DNA from: an uncultured Gammaproteobacteria bacterium
GTDB lineage: Bacteria > Pseudomonadota > Gammaproteobacteria > Pseudomonadales > Pseudohongiellaceae
Direction of reading: 5' to 3'
Assembly (NCBI GenBank): GCA_937898685.1
Contig: CALEJT010000071.1
Coordinates: forward strand, 19,715 to 83,714
Length of the DNA stretch: 64,000 nucleotides
Shown here: piece by piece, positions 26,683 through 35,548 of the stretch
Numbering within the stretch: the stretch's first letter is position 1
Layout: each line of letters starts with the position of its first letter
Made by a program: the position numbers and the translations under genes
Notes under the pieces: model-generated
What the model saw: the letters and a program-made list of their open reading frames with translations, nothing else
The model's database searches: none
Told to the model about the DNA's origin: nothing

Positions 26683-28329
26683 ATGACGCGTTATATTTTT
26701 ATCACCGGCGGTGTAGTTTCTTCCCTCGGCAAGGGCATTACCTCAGCCTCCCTCGCAGCAATCCTCGAAGCGCGTGGTCTCAAAGTGACCATGCTCAAGC
26801 TGGACCCCTACATCAACGTCGACCCGGGCACGATGAGCCCGTTCCAGCATGGCGAGGTATACGTCACCGAAGACGGCGCCGAAACCGACCTCGACCTCGG
26901 CCACTACGAACGTTTCATTCGAGCCACCATGACGCGCGCGAACAACTTCACTGCCGGCCGCATCTACGAAGAGGTGCTCAAGAAGGAGCGTCGCGGTGAT
27001 TATCTCGGCGCCACCATTCAGGTCATTCCGCACATCACGGATGAGATCAAGGCGCGCATTCAGGAAGGTGCGGCGGGTGCCGACGTGGCGCTGGTGGAAA
27101 TCGGCGGCACGGTGGGTGACATCGAATCGCAACCGTTCCTGGAAGCCGCACGTCAGATGAAGGTCGAACTCGGCTCTTCGCGTGCGCTGTTCCTGCACCT
27201 GACCCTGGTGCCCTACATTTCGACCGCGGGCGAAACCAAGACCAAGCCGACACAGCACTCCGTACGTGATCTGCGCTCCATCGGTATCCAACCCGACATC
27301 CTGGTCTGCCGTTCGGATCACGAGATTCCCGAATCCGCGCGTCGCAAGATCGCGCTCTTCACCAACGTCGAGCTGCCGGCAGTGGTATCTCTGCAGGACA
27401 CCGCGACGATCTATTCCGCACCGCTGCTGCTGCACGCGACCGGTCTCGATGAAATCATCGTGCAGCGTTTTGGTCTGCAGTGTCCGCCGGCGGATCTCAG
27501 TGAATGGCAGCGTGTGGTCGATGCCGTGCTCAAGCCCGAGCGTGAAATCACCATCGCCATGGTCGGCAAGTACATGGAATTGCTCGATGCCTACAAGTCG
27601 CTGATCGAAGCGATCAAGCATGCCGGCATCCACACCAACACCCGCGTACGTGTGCGCTACATCGATTCCTCGATGCTCGAGACCGAAGGTCTCGGTGCGC
27701 TGGAGGGTGTGGCCGGCATCATCGTGCCCGGTGGTTTCGGAGAGCGTGGCATCACCGGCATGGTGATGGCAGCGGAATATGCCCGCACCCACAAGATTCC
27801 TTACCTCGGCATCTGTCTCGGCCTGCATATAGCCGTGATCGAATTCGCACGCAACGTGCTGGGTCTGAAGGACGCCGACAGCACCGAGTTCAACCGCAAC
27901 ACGCCGCATCCGGTGATCGCGATGATCACGGAGTGGGTCAACGCCGAAGGCGAGATCGAACAGCGTAGCGAGAACTCCGATCTCGGCGGCACCATGCGTC
28001 TGGGCGCACAGCAGTGTCGTGTGGCCGATGGTTCGATCATCAAGGATTGCTATCAGAAAGATGTGATCGTCGAGCGCCATCGTCACCGCTACGAGGTGAA
28101 CAACAACTACGTGCCCAAGCTCGAAGAGCATGGGTTGCGTATCACCGGTAAGTCGATGGACGGTCAGCTGATGGAAGTGATCGAGCTGTCGCGCGACGAA
28201 CATCCGTGGTATCTCGCTTGCCAGTTCCACCCGGAATTCACCTCCACGCCGCGTGATGGTCATCCGCTCTTCACCGGCTTCGTGAAGGCGGCCATTGCAC
28301 AGAGCGAAAAACAGGCTGCGGCACAGTGA
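26683..28329 (+). CDS. pyrG: CTP synthase
   Basis: Makes CTP from UTP, ATP and glutamine. The 548-aa protein has the amidoligase domain (ITGGVVSSLGKGITS, residues 5-19) and a C-terminal class I glutaminase domain with catalytic Cys378 (GICLG) and the His/Glu pair in CQFHPEFTSTP. An oddity is His382 where the conserved GICLGMQ motif has Gln; the DNA reads CAT. The upstream region holds nested inverted repeats. The stop overlaps a possible GTG start of kdsA. Confidence 0.97.
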   Translation: MTRYIFITGGVVSSLGKGITSASLAAILEARGLKVTMLKLDPYINVDPGTMSPFQHGEVYVTEDGAETDLDLGHYERFIRATMTRANNFTAGRIYEEVLKKERRGDYLGATIQVIPHITDEIKARIQEGAAGADVALVEIGGTVGDIESQPFLEAARQMKVELGSSRALFLHLTLVPYISTAGETKTKPTQHSVRDLRSIGIQPDILVCRSDHEIPESARRKIALFTNVELPAVVSLQDTATIYSAPLLLHATGLDEIIVQRFGLQCPPADLSEWQRVVDAVLKPEREITIAMVGKYMELLDAYKSLIEAIKHAGIHTNTRVRVRYIDSSMLETEGLGALEGVAGIIVPGGFGERGITGMVMAAEYARTHKIPYLGICLGLHIAVIEFARNVLGLKDADSTEFNRNTPHPVIAMITEWVNAEGEIEQRSENSDLGGTMRLGAQQCRVADGSIIKDCYQKDVIVERHRHRYEVNNNYVPKLEEHGLRITGKSMDGQLMEVIELSRDEHPWYLACQFHPEFTSTPRDGHPLFTGFVKAAIAQSEKQAAAQ

Positions 28330-28331
28330 CG

Positions 28332-29183
28332 ATGACAGCACAAGCCAAAGAACTGGAGCTGCGCAACATCCGTTTCGGCAACCACCTGCCGATGGTGTTG
28401 GTGGGTGGCATGAATGTGCTGGAGTCGGAAGACCTGGCGCTGCGCGTGGCGGAGGAATACAAGCGCGTCACGGACAAGCTGGGCATTCCCTATGTGTTCA
28501 AGGCTTCGTTCGACAAGGCCAATCGTTCCTCGATCCATTCCTTCCGTGGTCCTGGCCTCGATGAAGGTCTGCGCATCCTGGCGCGGATCAAACGCGAGTT
28601 CGATGTGCCAGTGCTCAGCGACATCCATGAACCGTATCAGGCCAAACCTGCAGCCGAAGTGATCGATATCCTGCAGTTGCCGGCCTTCCTGTCGCGGCAG
28701 ACCGATCTGGTGCTGGCAATGGCCGAGACCGGCGCGATGATCAACATCAAGAAGGCACAGTTCCTGGCGCCGCGCGAAATGGGCCACATCCTGCAGAAGT
28801 TCGAAGAGGCCGGTAATTCACGGCTGATGTTGTGTGAGCGCGGCACGAGCTTCGGTTACAACAACCTGGTCGTGGACATGCTCGGCTTTCCGATCATGAA
28901 GAATTTCGGCTACCCGGTATTGTTCGACGTGACACACGCGTTGCAGATGCCCGGTGGTCGTGCCGACAGCGCCGGAGGCCGTCGTCAGGACGTGTTGACG
29001 CTGGCCAAGGCTGGCGTGGCGCAAGGATTGGCGGGATTGTTCCTGGAAGCACATCCCGATCCGGATCAGGCCAAGTGCGACGGACCCTGTGCCTTGCCCC
29101 TGGCCGTGCTGGAAGCTTTCCTGACACAACTGTGGGAGCTGGATGCGTTGGTGAAGACGCAACCGCCCATCATCATTCGCTAA
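28332..29183 (+). CDS. kdsA: 3-deoxy-8-phosphooctulonate synthase
   Basis: Condenses arabinose 5-phosphate with PEP to KDO 8-phosphate for the lipopolysaccharide inner core. The start is either the ATG at 28332 (283 aa, chosen) or the overlapping GTG at 28326. Motifs include FKASFDKANRSS, the IKKAQFLAP segment, RGTSFGYNNLVVD and FDVTHALQMPG. Length equals E. coli (284). pyrG-kdsA-eno-ftsB is a conserved order. Confidence 0.96.
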   Translation: MTAQAKELELRNIRFGNHLPMVLVGGMNVLESEDLALRVAEEYKRVTDKLGIPYVFKASFDKANRSSIHSFRGPGLDEGLRILARIKREFDVPVLSDIHEPYQAKPAAEVIDILQLPAFLSRQTDLVLAMAETGAMINIKKAQFLAPREMGHILQKFEEAGNSRLMLCERGTSFGYNNLVVDMLGFPIMKNFGYPVLFDVTHALQMPGGRADSAGGRRQDVLTLAKAGVAQGLAGLFLEAHPDPDQAKCDGPCALPLAVLEAFLTQLWELDALVKTQPPIIIR

Positions 29184-29251
29184 CGGATTTTATTTTTTGA
29201 TCCCGTAGAAACGGTCATTCAGTAAACAACAGGCAGCAAGAGGACATACGC

Positions 29252-30541
29252 GTGACCCGTATCGTAGACATTCGAGCCAGGGAAGTACTCGACTCCCGCG
29301 GTAATCCGACCGTACAGGCGGATGTGATTTTGGAGGATGGCAGCAAGGGCACGGCCTGTTCCCCCTCCGGCGCCTCCACGGGTTCGCGTGAGGCACTGGA
29401 ACTGCGTGACAAGGATCCCAAACGCTACGGCGGCAAGGGCGTGTTGAAGGCGGTCGGTGCGGTCAACGGCGAAATCCGTGACGCGCTGCTCGGTCGCGAC
29501 GCCATGACTCAGGCAGAGCTGGATCAGGTGATGATCGACCTCGATGGCACCGAAAACAAAGCACGCCTGGGTGCCAACGCCATTCTGGCCGTCTCGCTGG
29601 CCAATGCCCGCGCTGCAGCGCAGTCGCAGGGCAAGCCTCTGTACGCTCACATCGCCGAACTCAACGGCACTGCCAATACCTTCAGCATGCCGGTGCCGAT
29701 GATGAACATCATCAACGGCGGTGAGCACGCGGACAACAACGTCGACCTGCAGGAATTCATGATCCAGCCGGTCGGTGCCCCCAATTTCCGTGAAGCGCTG
29801 CGCTACGGCGCTGAAGTGTTCCATGCACTGAAGTCGGTACTGAGCAAGCAGGGTTTGAACACGGCCGTGGGTGATGAAGGTGGCTTTGCGCCGAACCTGA
29901 GCTCCAACGCAGCAGCACTCGACGCCATCATGGAAGCCATCACCAAAGCCGGCTTCGAACCTGGCAAGGACATCTGCCTCGCGCTCGACTGCGCCGCTTC
30001 CGAGTTCTATGAAGACGGCGTTTACGATCTCGCCGGCGAAGGCCGCAAATACAGCAGCGAAGAGTTTGCCGACTACCTCGCTGGTCTTTGCAGCCAGTAC
30101 CCCATTCTGTCGATCGAAGACGGCATGCACGAAAGCGACTGGGCCGGCTGGGCCACGCTGACCCGCAAACTGGGTTCGAAAGTGCAGCTCGTCGGTGACG
30201 ACCTCTTCGTGACCAACACCAAGATTCTGGAACGCGGCATCAACGAAGGCATCGCCAACTCCATCCTCATCAAGTTCAACCAGATCGGTTCGCTCACGGA
30301 AACCCTCGCTGCCATCGCCATGGCGCGCAAGGCCGGTTACACCGCCGTGATCTCGCATCGTTCCGGTGAAACCGAGGACACCACGATTGCCGACCTCGCC
30401 GTCGCCACCGCCGCTGGTCAGATCAAGACCGGCTCCCTGTGCCGCACCGACCGCGTGGCCAAGTACAATCGCCTCCTCGTGATCGAGGAAGAACTGCAAG
30501 GCGCCGCGCCGTATCGCGGCAGGGCCGAATTCACCCGATGA
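29252..30541 (+). CDS. eno: Enolase
   Basis: Interconverts 2-phosphoglycerate and phosphoenolpyruvate in glycolysis; also a component of the RNA degradosome in relatives. GTG start at 29252. The 429-aa product shows VLDSRGNPTVQ, the SGASTGSREALELRD loop, GDEGGFAPNL with catalytic Glu, LIKFNQIGS with catalytic Lys, and SHRSGETED. PEP from this enzyme is a KdsA substrate, encoded upstream. The stop overlaps ftsB (ATGA). Confidence 0.97.
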   Translation: MTRIVDIRAREVLDSRGNPTVQADVILEDGSKGTACSPSGASTGSREALELRDKDPKRYGGKGVLKAVGAVNGEIRDALLGRDAMTQAELDQVMIDLDGTENKARLGANAILAVSLANARAAAQSQGKPLYAHIAELNGTANTFSMPVPMMNIINGGEHADNNVDLQEFMIQPVGAPNFREALRYGAEVFHALKSVLSKQGLNTAVGDEGGFAPNLSSNAAALDAIMEAITKAGFEPGKDICLALDCAASEFYEDGVYDLAGEGRKYSSEEFADYLAGLCSQYPILSIEDGMHESDWAGWATLTRKLGSKVQLVGDDLFVTNTKILERGINEGIANSILIKFNQIGSLTETLAAIAMARKAGYTAVISHRSGETEDTTIADLAVATAAGQIKTGSLCRTDRVAKYNRLLVIEEELQGAAPYRGRAEFTR

Positions 30542-30837
30542 AGATACTGCTGCTGGTTCTCTGCGCCGTTCTCGTCCTGCTCCAGGTGCAACTGTGGACG
30601 GGAGAGGGCAGCATCACCGACATCAAGCGGCTGGACCGCGAGATCGTCGAGCAGACCGCTGCGAACCAGCAGTTGCAGAAGCGCAACGATGCGCTGAAGC
30701 AGGAAGTGAATGACCTCAAGAACGGGCTCGACTCCATCGAGGAGCGGGCCCGTAGTGAGCTCGGCCTGATCAAGAAGGGCGAAACCTTCTACCTGATCCT
30801 GGAAGATGAGCCCGCACCGCCGGCGCCCGCTCCCTGA
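30538..30837 (+). CDS. ftsB: Cell division protein FtsB
   Basis: Bitopic divisome protein that forms a complex with FtsL and FtsQ. The ATG at 30538 overlaps the eno stop and gives 99 aa: a transmembrane helix (residues 2-20), a Gln/Leu-rich coiled coil (about 28-65) and a periplasmic tail with ARSELGLIKKGETFY, the FtsB signature. The last ten residues are Pro/Ala-rich. The eno-ftsB-ispD order supports the call. Confidence 0.94.
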   Translation: MKILLLVLCAVLVLLQVQLWTGEGSITDIKRLDREIVEQTAANQQLQKRNDALKQEVNDLKNGLDSIEERARSELGLIKKGETFYLILEDEPAPPAPAP

Positions 30838-30843
30838 CCGTTC

Positions 30844-31596
30844 ATGGCAGTTGCTTCCCCCCGTCATTTCCTGGTGCTTCCCGCAGCCGGCGTGGGTCGC
30901 CGCATGCAGTCGACCCTACCCAAGCAGTATCAGCCGCTGCTGGGCAAGTCTCTGTTGCAGCACACCCTGGAACGCGTCGCCTCGAGTGAGGTGTTCGATG
31001 CCGTGGTCATCGCCCTGGCAGAGGGCGATCCTTATTGGCCCGCGGTTGCCCGAGCGCTGCCGGATACGCTGAATGCGCGCCTGCTCACCGCCAAAGGTGG
31101 CGAGGACCGCGCTGCGTCCGTACGTTCCGCACTTACCGTATTGGAAGACAGAGCCAGTGCTGAGGATTGGGTGCTGGTGCACGATGCAGTGCGCCCCTGT
31201 CTCGAAACCGAGGATCTGGAACGTTTGTTGAAGGACTTGCAAGACGAGCCTTACGGTGGCCTGCTTGCGACTCCTGTGCGGGAAACCGTGAAGGCGGCTT
31301 CCGATCTCGGTTTGGTGCGCGAAACCGTGCCACGCGACGGACTATGGTTGGCCGCCACGCCGCAGATGTTCCGTTACGGCGTGCTGTGCGAGGCGCTCGA
31401 TGCGGCGCGGGCACATGGTGTTGCAGCCACGGATGAGGCCGCGGCGGTGGAGCATTGGCTGAGTCAGCAGTTGAAACCGGAAGGCGGCATCAAGCTCGTT
31501 GCGGGTCAGGCGACCAATATCAAAGTGACCTACCCGGAGGATCTCCGGCTGGCGGCACTACTGCTGGGAGGCAAGCATGACGCTGAGAATCGGTAA
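30844..31596 (+). CDS. ispD: 2-C-methyl-D-erythritol 4-phosphate cytidylyltransferase
   Basis: Third MEP-pathway step, forming CDP-ME from MEP and CTP. The 250-aa product has the N-terminal nucleotide-binding LPAAGVGRRM and KQYQPLLGKSLL, the VLVHDAVRPC motif and ATDEAAAVE near the C-terminus. It overlaps ispF by 20 bases. Together with ispF and dxr it covers three MEP steps in this window. Confidence 0.96.
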   Translation: MAVASPRHFLVLPAAGVGRRMQSTLPKQYQPLLGKSLLQHTLERVASSEVFDAVVIALAEGDPYWPAVARALPDTLNARLLTAKGGEDRAASVRSALTVLEDRASAEDWVLVHDAVRPCLETEDLERLLKDLQDEPYGGLLATPVRETVKAASDLGLVRETVPRDGLWLAATPQMFRYGVLCEALDAARAHGVAATDEAAAVEHWLSQQLKPEGGIKLVAGQATNIKVTYPEDLRLAALLLGGKHDAENR

Positions 31597-32068
31597 CGGC
31601 TACGACGTCCACCGCTTCGCCGAAGCAACCGAAGCCGATGTCCATCTCACGATCGGTGGTGTGCGCATTCCGTATGAGCGCCGTTTGTTGGCGCATTCGG
31701 ATGGAGATGTGCTGATCCACGCTCTGTGTGACGCCTTGTTGGGTGCGCTGGCGCTTGGCGACATCGGCAAGCACTTTCCGGATACGGATCCGAACTACCG
31801 CGGCATCAGCAGCGTGCTGTTGCTGCAGCACGTCATGAATCTCGTGCACGAACACGGCTACAAGCTCGGCAATGCCGACATGACCCTGGTGGCGCAGGCG
31901 CCCAAATTCGCACCGCACATCGCAGCGATGCGCAATACGCTGGCGGAAGCGCTGCAGGTCGAACCGGAGCGGCTCAGTGTGAAGGCGACCACTACCGAAG
32001 GCCTGGGTTTCACGGGACGTCGCGAAGGCATCGCGTGTTATGCCGTGGTACTGCTGGAGCGGCGGTGA
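31577..32068 (+). CDS. ispF: 2-C-methyl-D-erythritol 2,4-cyclodiphosphate synthase
   Basis: Cyclises CDP-ME 2-phosphate, releasing CMP. The 163-aa protein has the metal ligands Asp10 and His12 (GYDVHRF) and His48 (DGDVLIHAL), the DIGKHFPDTDP loop and KATTTEGLGFTGR. Length is typical (about 157-162). Its stop overlaps the truD GTG start. Confidence 0.97.
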   Translation: MTLRIGNGYDVHRFAEATEADVHLTIGGVRIPYERRLLAHSDGDVLIHALCDALLGALALGDIGKHFPDTDPNYRGISSVLLLQHVMNLVHEHGYKLGNADMTLVAQAPKFAPHIAAMRNTLAEALQVEPERLSVKATTTEGLGFTGRREGIACYAVVLLERR

Positions 32069-33117
32069 GTAGCGATGCCTGGCCGCGTGCCTGGGGTGAG
32101 CCCACGCTCAGTGGACGCATCCGCGAACGTTACGAAGATTTCCAGGTACGGGAAGTATTGGGCTTCGAGCCCGATGGCAGCGGCGAGCATCTCTGGTTGG
32201 AAGTGGAAAAGGTCGGTCTTACGACCCATGCCGCGCAGCAGCAACTCGCGCGTGCCTTTCGCGTGCCGCTACGCGAAGTGCATTACGCAGGGCTCAAGGA
32301 TCGGCGCGCACTCACCACGCAGTGGTTCAGCCTGCGGGTTGGAGTGAAGTATCCGCGGGATGACTTGCCCGAGCTGCCGGAAGGTCTGCGTGTGTTGCGA
32401 GCGGTCAAGAACAGCCGCAAGCTGCGCCGCGGCAGTCATCGCGGCAATCGCTTCACGCTGACCATTCGTGGATTGAGTGGCACAACCGATGCGCTGGCTG
32501 CGCGACTGGAAACCATCGCGCGTGAAGGCGTGCCGAATTACTTCGGCGAACAGCGCTTCGGACATGACGGAGGCAATCTACAAGCCTTGCAGAAGTGGTT
32601 CGAAGGCGGGTACGAGCCTTCGCGCCATATACGCAGTCTTTTGCTATCGGCAGGACGCGCGTTCCTGTTCAATGCGGTTCTCGCCGAACGTATTCGTCGT
32701 GGTGACTGGAATCGGTTGCTCGAGGGAGATCGCCTCAACCTCGACGGCACCTCGCGATTGGTGCCAGCAGCTGCGAACCTCGAAGCCGAAACTTTGCAAC
32801 GTCTGAGTTGCCTCGACCTGCATCCCACCGGACCGTTGTGGGGAAGCGGCGAGCCCGAAGTGAGTTGCGCTGCGCTTGTTTTGGAACGCTCCGTGTTGCA
32901 GCCGCATGAGTCGCTCTGCCAAGGACTCGCGCGCGCAGGCTTGGAGTACGCGCGCCGCCCTCTGCGGGTGGCAGCGAGAAATCTGCAGTACGAGCTGCAG
33001 GACGAACGCCTGATGCTCGAATTCGAATTGACCAGCGGCGCTTATGCGACCGCAGTGCTGCGGGAAATCGTCCACTACGAGACCGCAGTCAATGATGTGG
33101 AGGAGGACGGGGACTGA
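32065..33117 (+). CDS. truD: tRNA pseudouridine(13) synthase TruD
   Basis: Makes pseudouridine at position 13 of tRNA-Glu. I use the GTG at 32065 that overlaps the ispF stop (350 aa, E. coli 349); an upstream ATG-equivalent at 32035 would lie within ispF. Diagnostic motifs are EDFQVREVLGF, the catalytic AGLKDRRALTTQW and VPNYFGEQRFGHDGGN. The ispF-truD-surE-pcm series is conserved. Confidence 0.95.
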   Translation: MSSDAWPRAWGEPTLSGRIRERYEDFQVREVLGFEPDGSGEHLWLEVEKVGLTTHAAQQQLARAFRVPLREVHYAGLKDRRALTTQWFSLRVGVKYPRDDLPELPEGLRVLRAVKNSRKLRRGSHRGNRFTLTIRGLSGTTDALAARLETIAREGVPNYFGEQRFGHDGGNLQALQKWFEGGYEPSRHIRSLLLSAGRAFLFNAVLAERIRRGDWNRLLEGDRLNLDGTSRLVPAAANLEAETLQRLSCLDLHPTGPLWGSGEPEVSCAALVLERSVLQPHESLCQGLARAGLEYARRPLRVAARNLQYELQDERLMLEFELTSGAYATAVLREIVHYETAVNDVEEDGD

Positions 33118-33132
33118 CCCTGTGGACCTTTG

Positions 33133-33945
33133 ATGAGTCTGCTTTTATCGAACGATGACGGCATCCATGCGCCAGGGCTCGAAGCGCTGACGCTGGCGCT
33201 GCGCGACCATTACGACTTGCTGGTGATCGCACCCGATCGCGACCGCTCCGGTGTGAGCAATTCACTCACGCTCGACCGACCACTGCAGGCGACGCGTGTC
33301 GACGACATCCGCATTGCAGTCGATGGCACGCCGACCGACTGCATCCATCTCGGTACTGCGGGCATCTTCATGCCGGAGCCGACGCGCGTGATCTCGGGCA
33401 TCAACTACGGCGCCAACCTGGGTGATGACGTGCTGTATTCGGGCACCGTCGCGGCAGCGATGGAAGGACGCTTTCTGCGCAAGCCGGCACTCGCCGTATC
33501 GTTGGTCGTCACCGAATACGGAGTGCCGACGCGCGAGACCTTCACGCAGGCGGCTCTGGTGGCGCGCTATTTGCTGCAGGCTCTGGAAGAACTCGAGTTG
33601 CCACCGCGTACAGTGCTGAACGTCAACATTCCCGACATCCCCGCCGATCAGATCAAGGGCATCAAGCTCACCACGCTGGGGCAGCGTCTGCGTGGCGAGA
33701 ATCCGATCAGTACGCGCAATCCGCGCGGCAAGGAACTCTATTGGATCGGCCGCGCCGGTGGTCCGGTGGAACGCACGCCCGGTACGGATTTCCACGCGGT
33801 GGAGCAGGGCTACGTGTCCGTCACGCCCATCCACGCCGACATGGCGAGCCGCGAAGCCGTAAAATGCATGGCACCTGTTTTCGGCAATCTCACCGCCGAC
33901 TTCGACCTGCTGCGCCTCCTGCGCGACAACGCGGGAGGCGTATGA
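33133..33945 (+). CDS. surE: 5'/3'-nucleotidase SurE
   Basis: Metal-dependent nucleotidase acting on nucleoside monophosphates. I chose the ATG at 33133 (270 aa); a TTG directly before it at 33130 adds one Met. Metal ligands lie in LLSNDDG (Asp8, Asp9), RDRSGVSNS and SGINYGANLG. The C-terminus fits the family, though the protein is about 17 residues longer than E. coli SurE (253). The stop overlaps pcm (ATGA). Confidence 0.95.
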   Translation: MSLLLSNDDGIHAPGLEALTLALRDHYDLLVIAPDRDRSGVSNSLTLDRPLQATRVDDIRIAVDGTPTDCIHLGTAGIFMPEPTRVISGINYGANLGDDVLYSGTVAAAMEGRFLRKPALAVSLVVTEYGVPTRETFTQAALVARYLLQALEELELPPRTVLNVNIPDIPADQIKGIKLTTLGQRLRGENPISTRNPRGKELYWIGRAGGPVERTPGTDFHAVEQGYVSVTPIHADMASREAVKCMAPVFGNLTADFDLLRLLRDNAGGV

Positions 33946-34604
33946 ACAGTCGCCATCTGGGCATCGGCATGACCTCGCAGCGTACACGTGAACGCATGGT
34001 GCAGCGTCTCGGCGATCAGGGCATCCGCAATCTGCGGGTGATGGAAGCCATGTTGCACGTGCCGCGTCATCTCTTCGTCGATGAGGCGCTTGCACATCGT
34101 GCTTACGAAGACGCCGCGCTTCCCATCGCTTTCAACCAAACGATCTCGCAGCCCTATATCGTCGCGCGCATGACTGAGCTTTTGATGGCCGGCGTACCGG
34201 AGCAGGCCAAGGTCCTCGAGATCGGCACGGGTTGTGGTTATCAGACTGCCGTGCTCGCACGTCTGGTGCGACACGTTTTCAGCATCGAACGCATCGCGGG
34301 TTTGTATGAACGTACACGGCATCGTCTGCGCGAACTCAAGGTGAACAACGTCACGCTCAAATGCGGCGACGGCTACCAGGGGTGGCCGGTGGAAGCGCCC
34401 TTCGATGGGATCATCATCACGGCCGCGGCGCCCGAGTTGCCCGAAGTACTGGTCGAGCAATTGGCCGATGGTGGCGTCATCGTGCTGCCGGAAGGTCAGC
34501 GGCGGCAGGTGCTGAAGGTCTACCAGAAGCGCGGCAACGAGCTTTTGGAGGCGACTCTGGAAGCGGTGGCCTTCGTGCCCATGCTCCCGGGCATCGAGCG
34601 CTGA
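33942..34604 (+). CDS. pcm: Protein-L-isoaspartate O-methyltransferase
   Basis: Repairs isoaspartyl residues in aged proteins using S-adenosylmethionine. The start at 33942 overlaps surE and gives 220 aa. Motif I VLEIGTGCGYQTAVL, the substrate motif NQTISQPYIVA and the C-terminal LPEGQ are present. In many relatives nlpD and rpoS follow; here yceD follows after 99 bases. Confidence 0.96.
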   Translation: MNSRHLGIGMTSQRTRERMVQRLGDQGIRNLRVMEAMLHVPRHLFVDEALAHRAYEDAALPIAFNQTISQPYIVARMTELLMAGVPEQAKVLEIGTGCGYQTAVLARLVRHVFSIERIAGLYERTRHRLRELKVNNVTLKCGDGYQGWPVEAPFDGIIITAAAPELPEVLVEQLADGGVIVLPEGQRRQVLKVYQKRGNELLEATLEAVAFVPMLPGIER

Positions 34605-34666
34605 GCGGAAAGCGGCAAATCCAGAACTAAATCAAACAGTTCCGCGGAAATACGCGGAAATTTCCT

Positions 34667-34695
34667 TTGACAAGGCCAGGACGCATCACTATGAT
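34667..34695 (+). promoter_or_regulatory. Consensus sigma-70 promoter for yceD-rpmF
   Basis: TTGACA (34667-34672) and TATGAT (34690-34695) are separated by exactly 17 bases, a near-perfect promoter. The expected start of transcription, about 34702, is two bases before the yceD ATG (34704), which would make the transcript leaderless. Confidence 0.8.
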
Positions 34696-34703
34696 GCGCG
34701 CCC

Positions 34704-35255
34704 ATGTCGTCAGACCCCTTCCCAGAACACCTCGATGCCATCAGGCTGTTCGCGCGAAGCGGGTCGGTCACAGCGGCTCTGCCCATTTCCAGACTGCAAC
34801 GTTTCGCCGAACCACTGCTCGACTCCGACGGGGATGTGGCGGTGGATTTGCTTTTTGGTCATGACGAAGAACAGCGGCCACTGTTGAGCGGCTCGTTGCA
34901 CACTGCGGTTCGCGTGATCTGTCAACGCTGTATGGAGCCCCTCGAACTCGAGATCGATTGCGAGTTGGCCCTTCTGGTGTTGTCGAGCGAAGCCGAAGTA
35001 CAGGCCTTGCAGGACGAAGACGCTGCGCTCGATGCAGTGGTCATGGATCCTGAAACGGGTCTGGATGTGCTGGCTGTGATCGAAGACGAATTGCTATTGA
35101 GTTTGCCGCTCGTGGCAGTGCACGAGGAAACGGATTGCAGCGACGCCTTCAATGCCTACAAGCGTAAGCGCGAGGCGGAAGACAAAGAGGCGGAGCAGGC
35201 GCAGAACCCCTTTGCGGTGCTGGCACAGCTCAAGCGCAACGACGATCCACATTGA
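34704..35255 (+). CDS. yceD: YceD/DUF177 family protein
   Basis: DUF177 protein, linked in several organisms to 23S rRNA or large-subunit maturation and almost always next to rpmF. The 183-aa protein contains the conserved VICQRCMEPLELEI Cys pair (about residues 73-76), the acidic middle, LLSLPLVAVHEETDC and the C-terminal NPFAVLAQLKRN. Sequence alignment from residue 5 onward supports the start at 34704. No ribosome-binding site precedes it, in line with a leaderless mRNA. Confidence 0.9.
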   Translation: MSSDPFPEHLDAIRLFARSGSVTAALPISRLQRFAEPLLDSDGDVAVDLLFGHDEEQRPLLSGSLHTAVRVICQRCMEPLELEIDCELALLVLSSEAEVQALQDEDAALDAVVMDPETGLDVLAVIEDELLLSLPLVAVHEETDCSDAFNAYKRKREAEDKEAEQAQNPFAVLAQLKRNDDPH

Positions 35256-35298
35256 ATTGACACGAATCTCTGCGATTCGCCTGACAGGAGATGCCACC

Positions 35299-35478
35299 AT
35301 GGCAGTACAACAGAACCGCAAGACCCGTTCCAAGCGCGACATGCGTCGTTCCCACGATGCTCTGAGCGCTCCGACGCTCTCCACCGACGCCGAAACCGGC
35401 GAGCGTCATCGTCGTCACCACATGACGCCCGATGGCTTCTATCGTGGCCGTCAGATCGTACAGCTGAACAAAGACTAA
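35299..35478 (+). CDS. rpmF: 50S ribosomal protein L32
   Basis: Small large-subunit protein of 59 aa starting MAVQQNRKTRSKRDMRRSHD, the canonical L32 N-terminus; the tail RRHHMTPDGFYRGRQI is also typical. Ribosome-binding site CAGGAG at 35285-35290. An ATG at 35291 is in another frame. Zinc-binding Cys residues are absent, as in other gammaproteobacterial L32. Confidence 0.97.
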   Translation: MAVQQNRKTRSKRDMRRSHDALSAPTLSTDAETGERHRRHHMTPDGFYRGRQIVQLNKD

Positions 35479-35487
35479 GCTGGACGC

Positions 35488-35548
35488 GTGCCCTCGACGC
35501 GAGGGCACACCCAGGTAAAAAACAGCTCTTAGGGGCTGTTTTTTGTTT
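35488..35548 (+). terminator. Two tandem hairpins ending yceD-rpmF
   Basis: First a 9-bp stem GTGCCCTCG/CGAGGGCAC (35488-35508), then AAAAAACAGC (35517-35526) with GCTGTTTTTT (35535-35544), a rho-independent terminator followed by GTTTTG. It cuts rpmF off from fabD, in the space where plsX and fabH are found in E. coli. Confidence 0.88.

Noticed and set aside
26743..28341. 532-codon minus-strand open frame
   Set aside because: Antisense of pyrG; no recognisable motifs.
29219..30499. 426-codon minus-strand open frame
   Set aside because: Antisense of eno.
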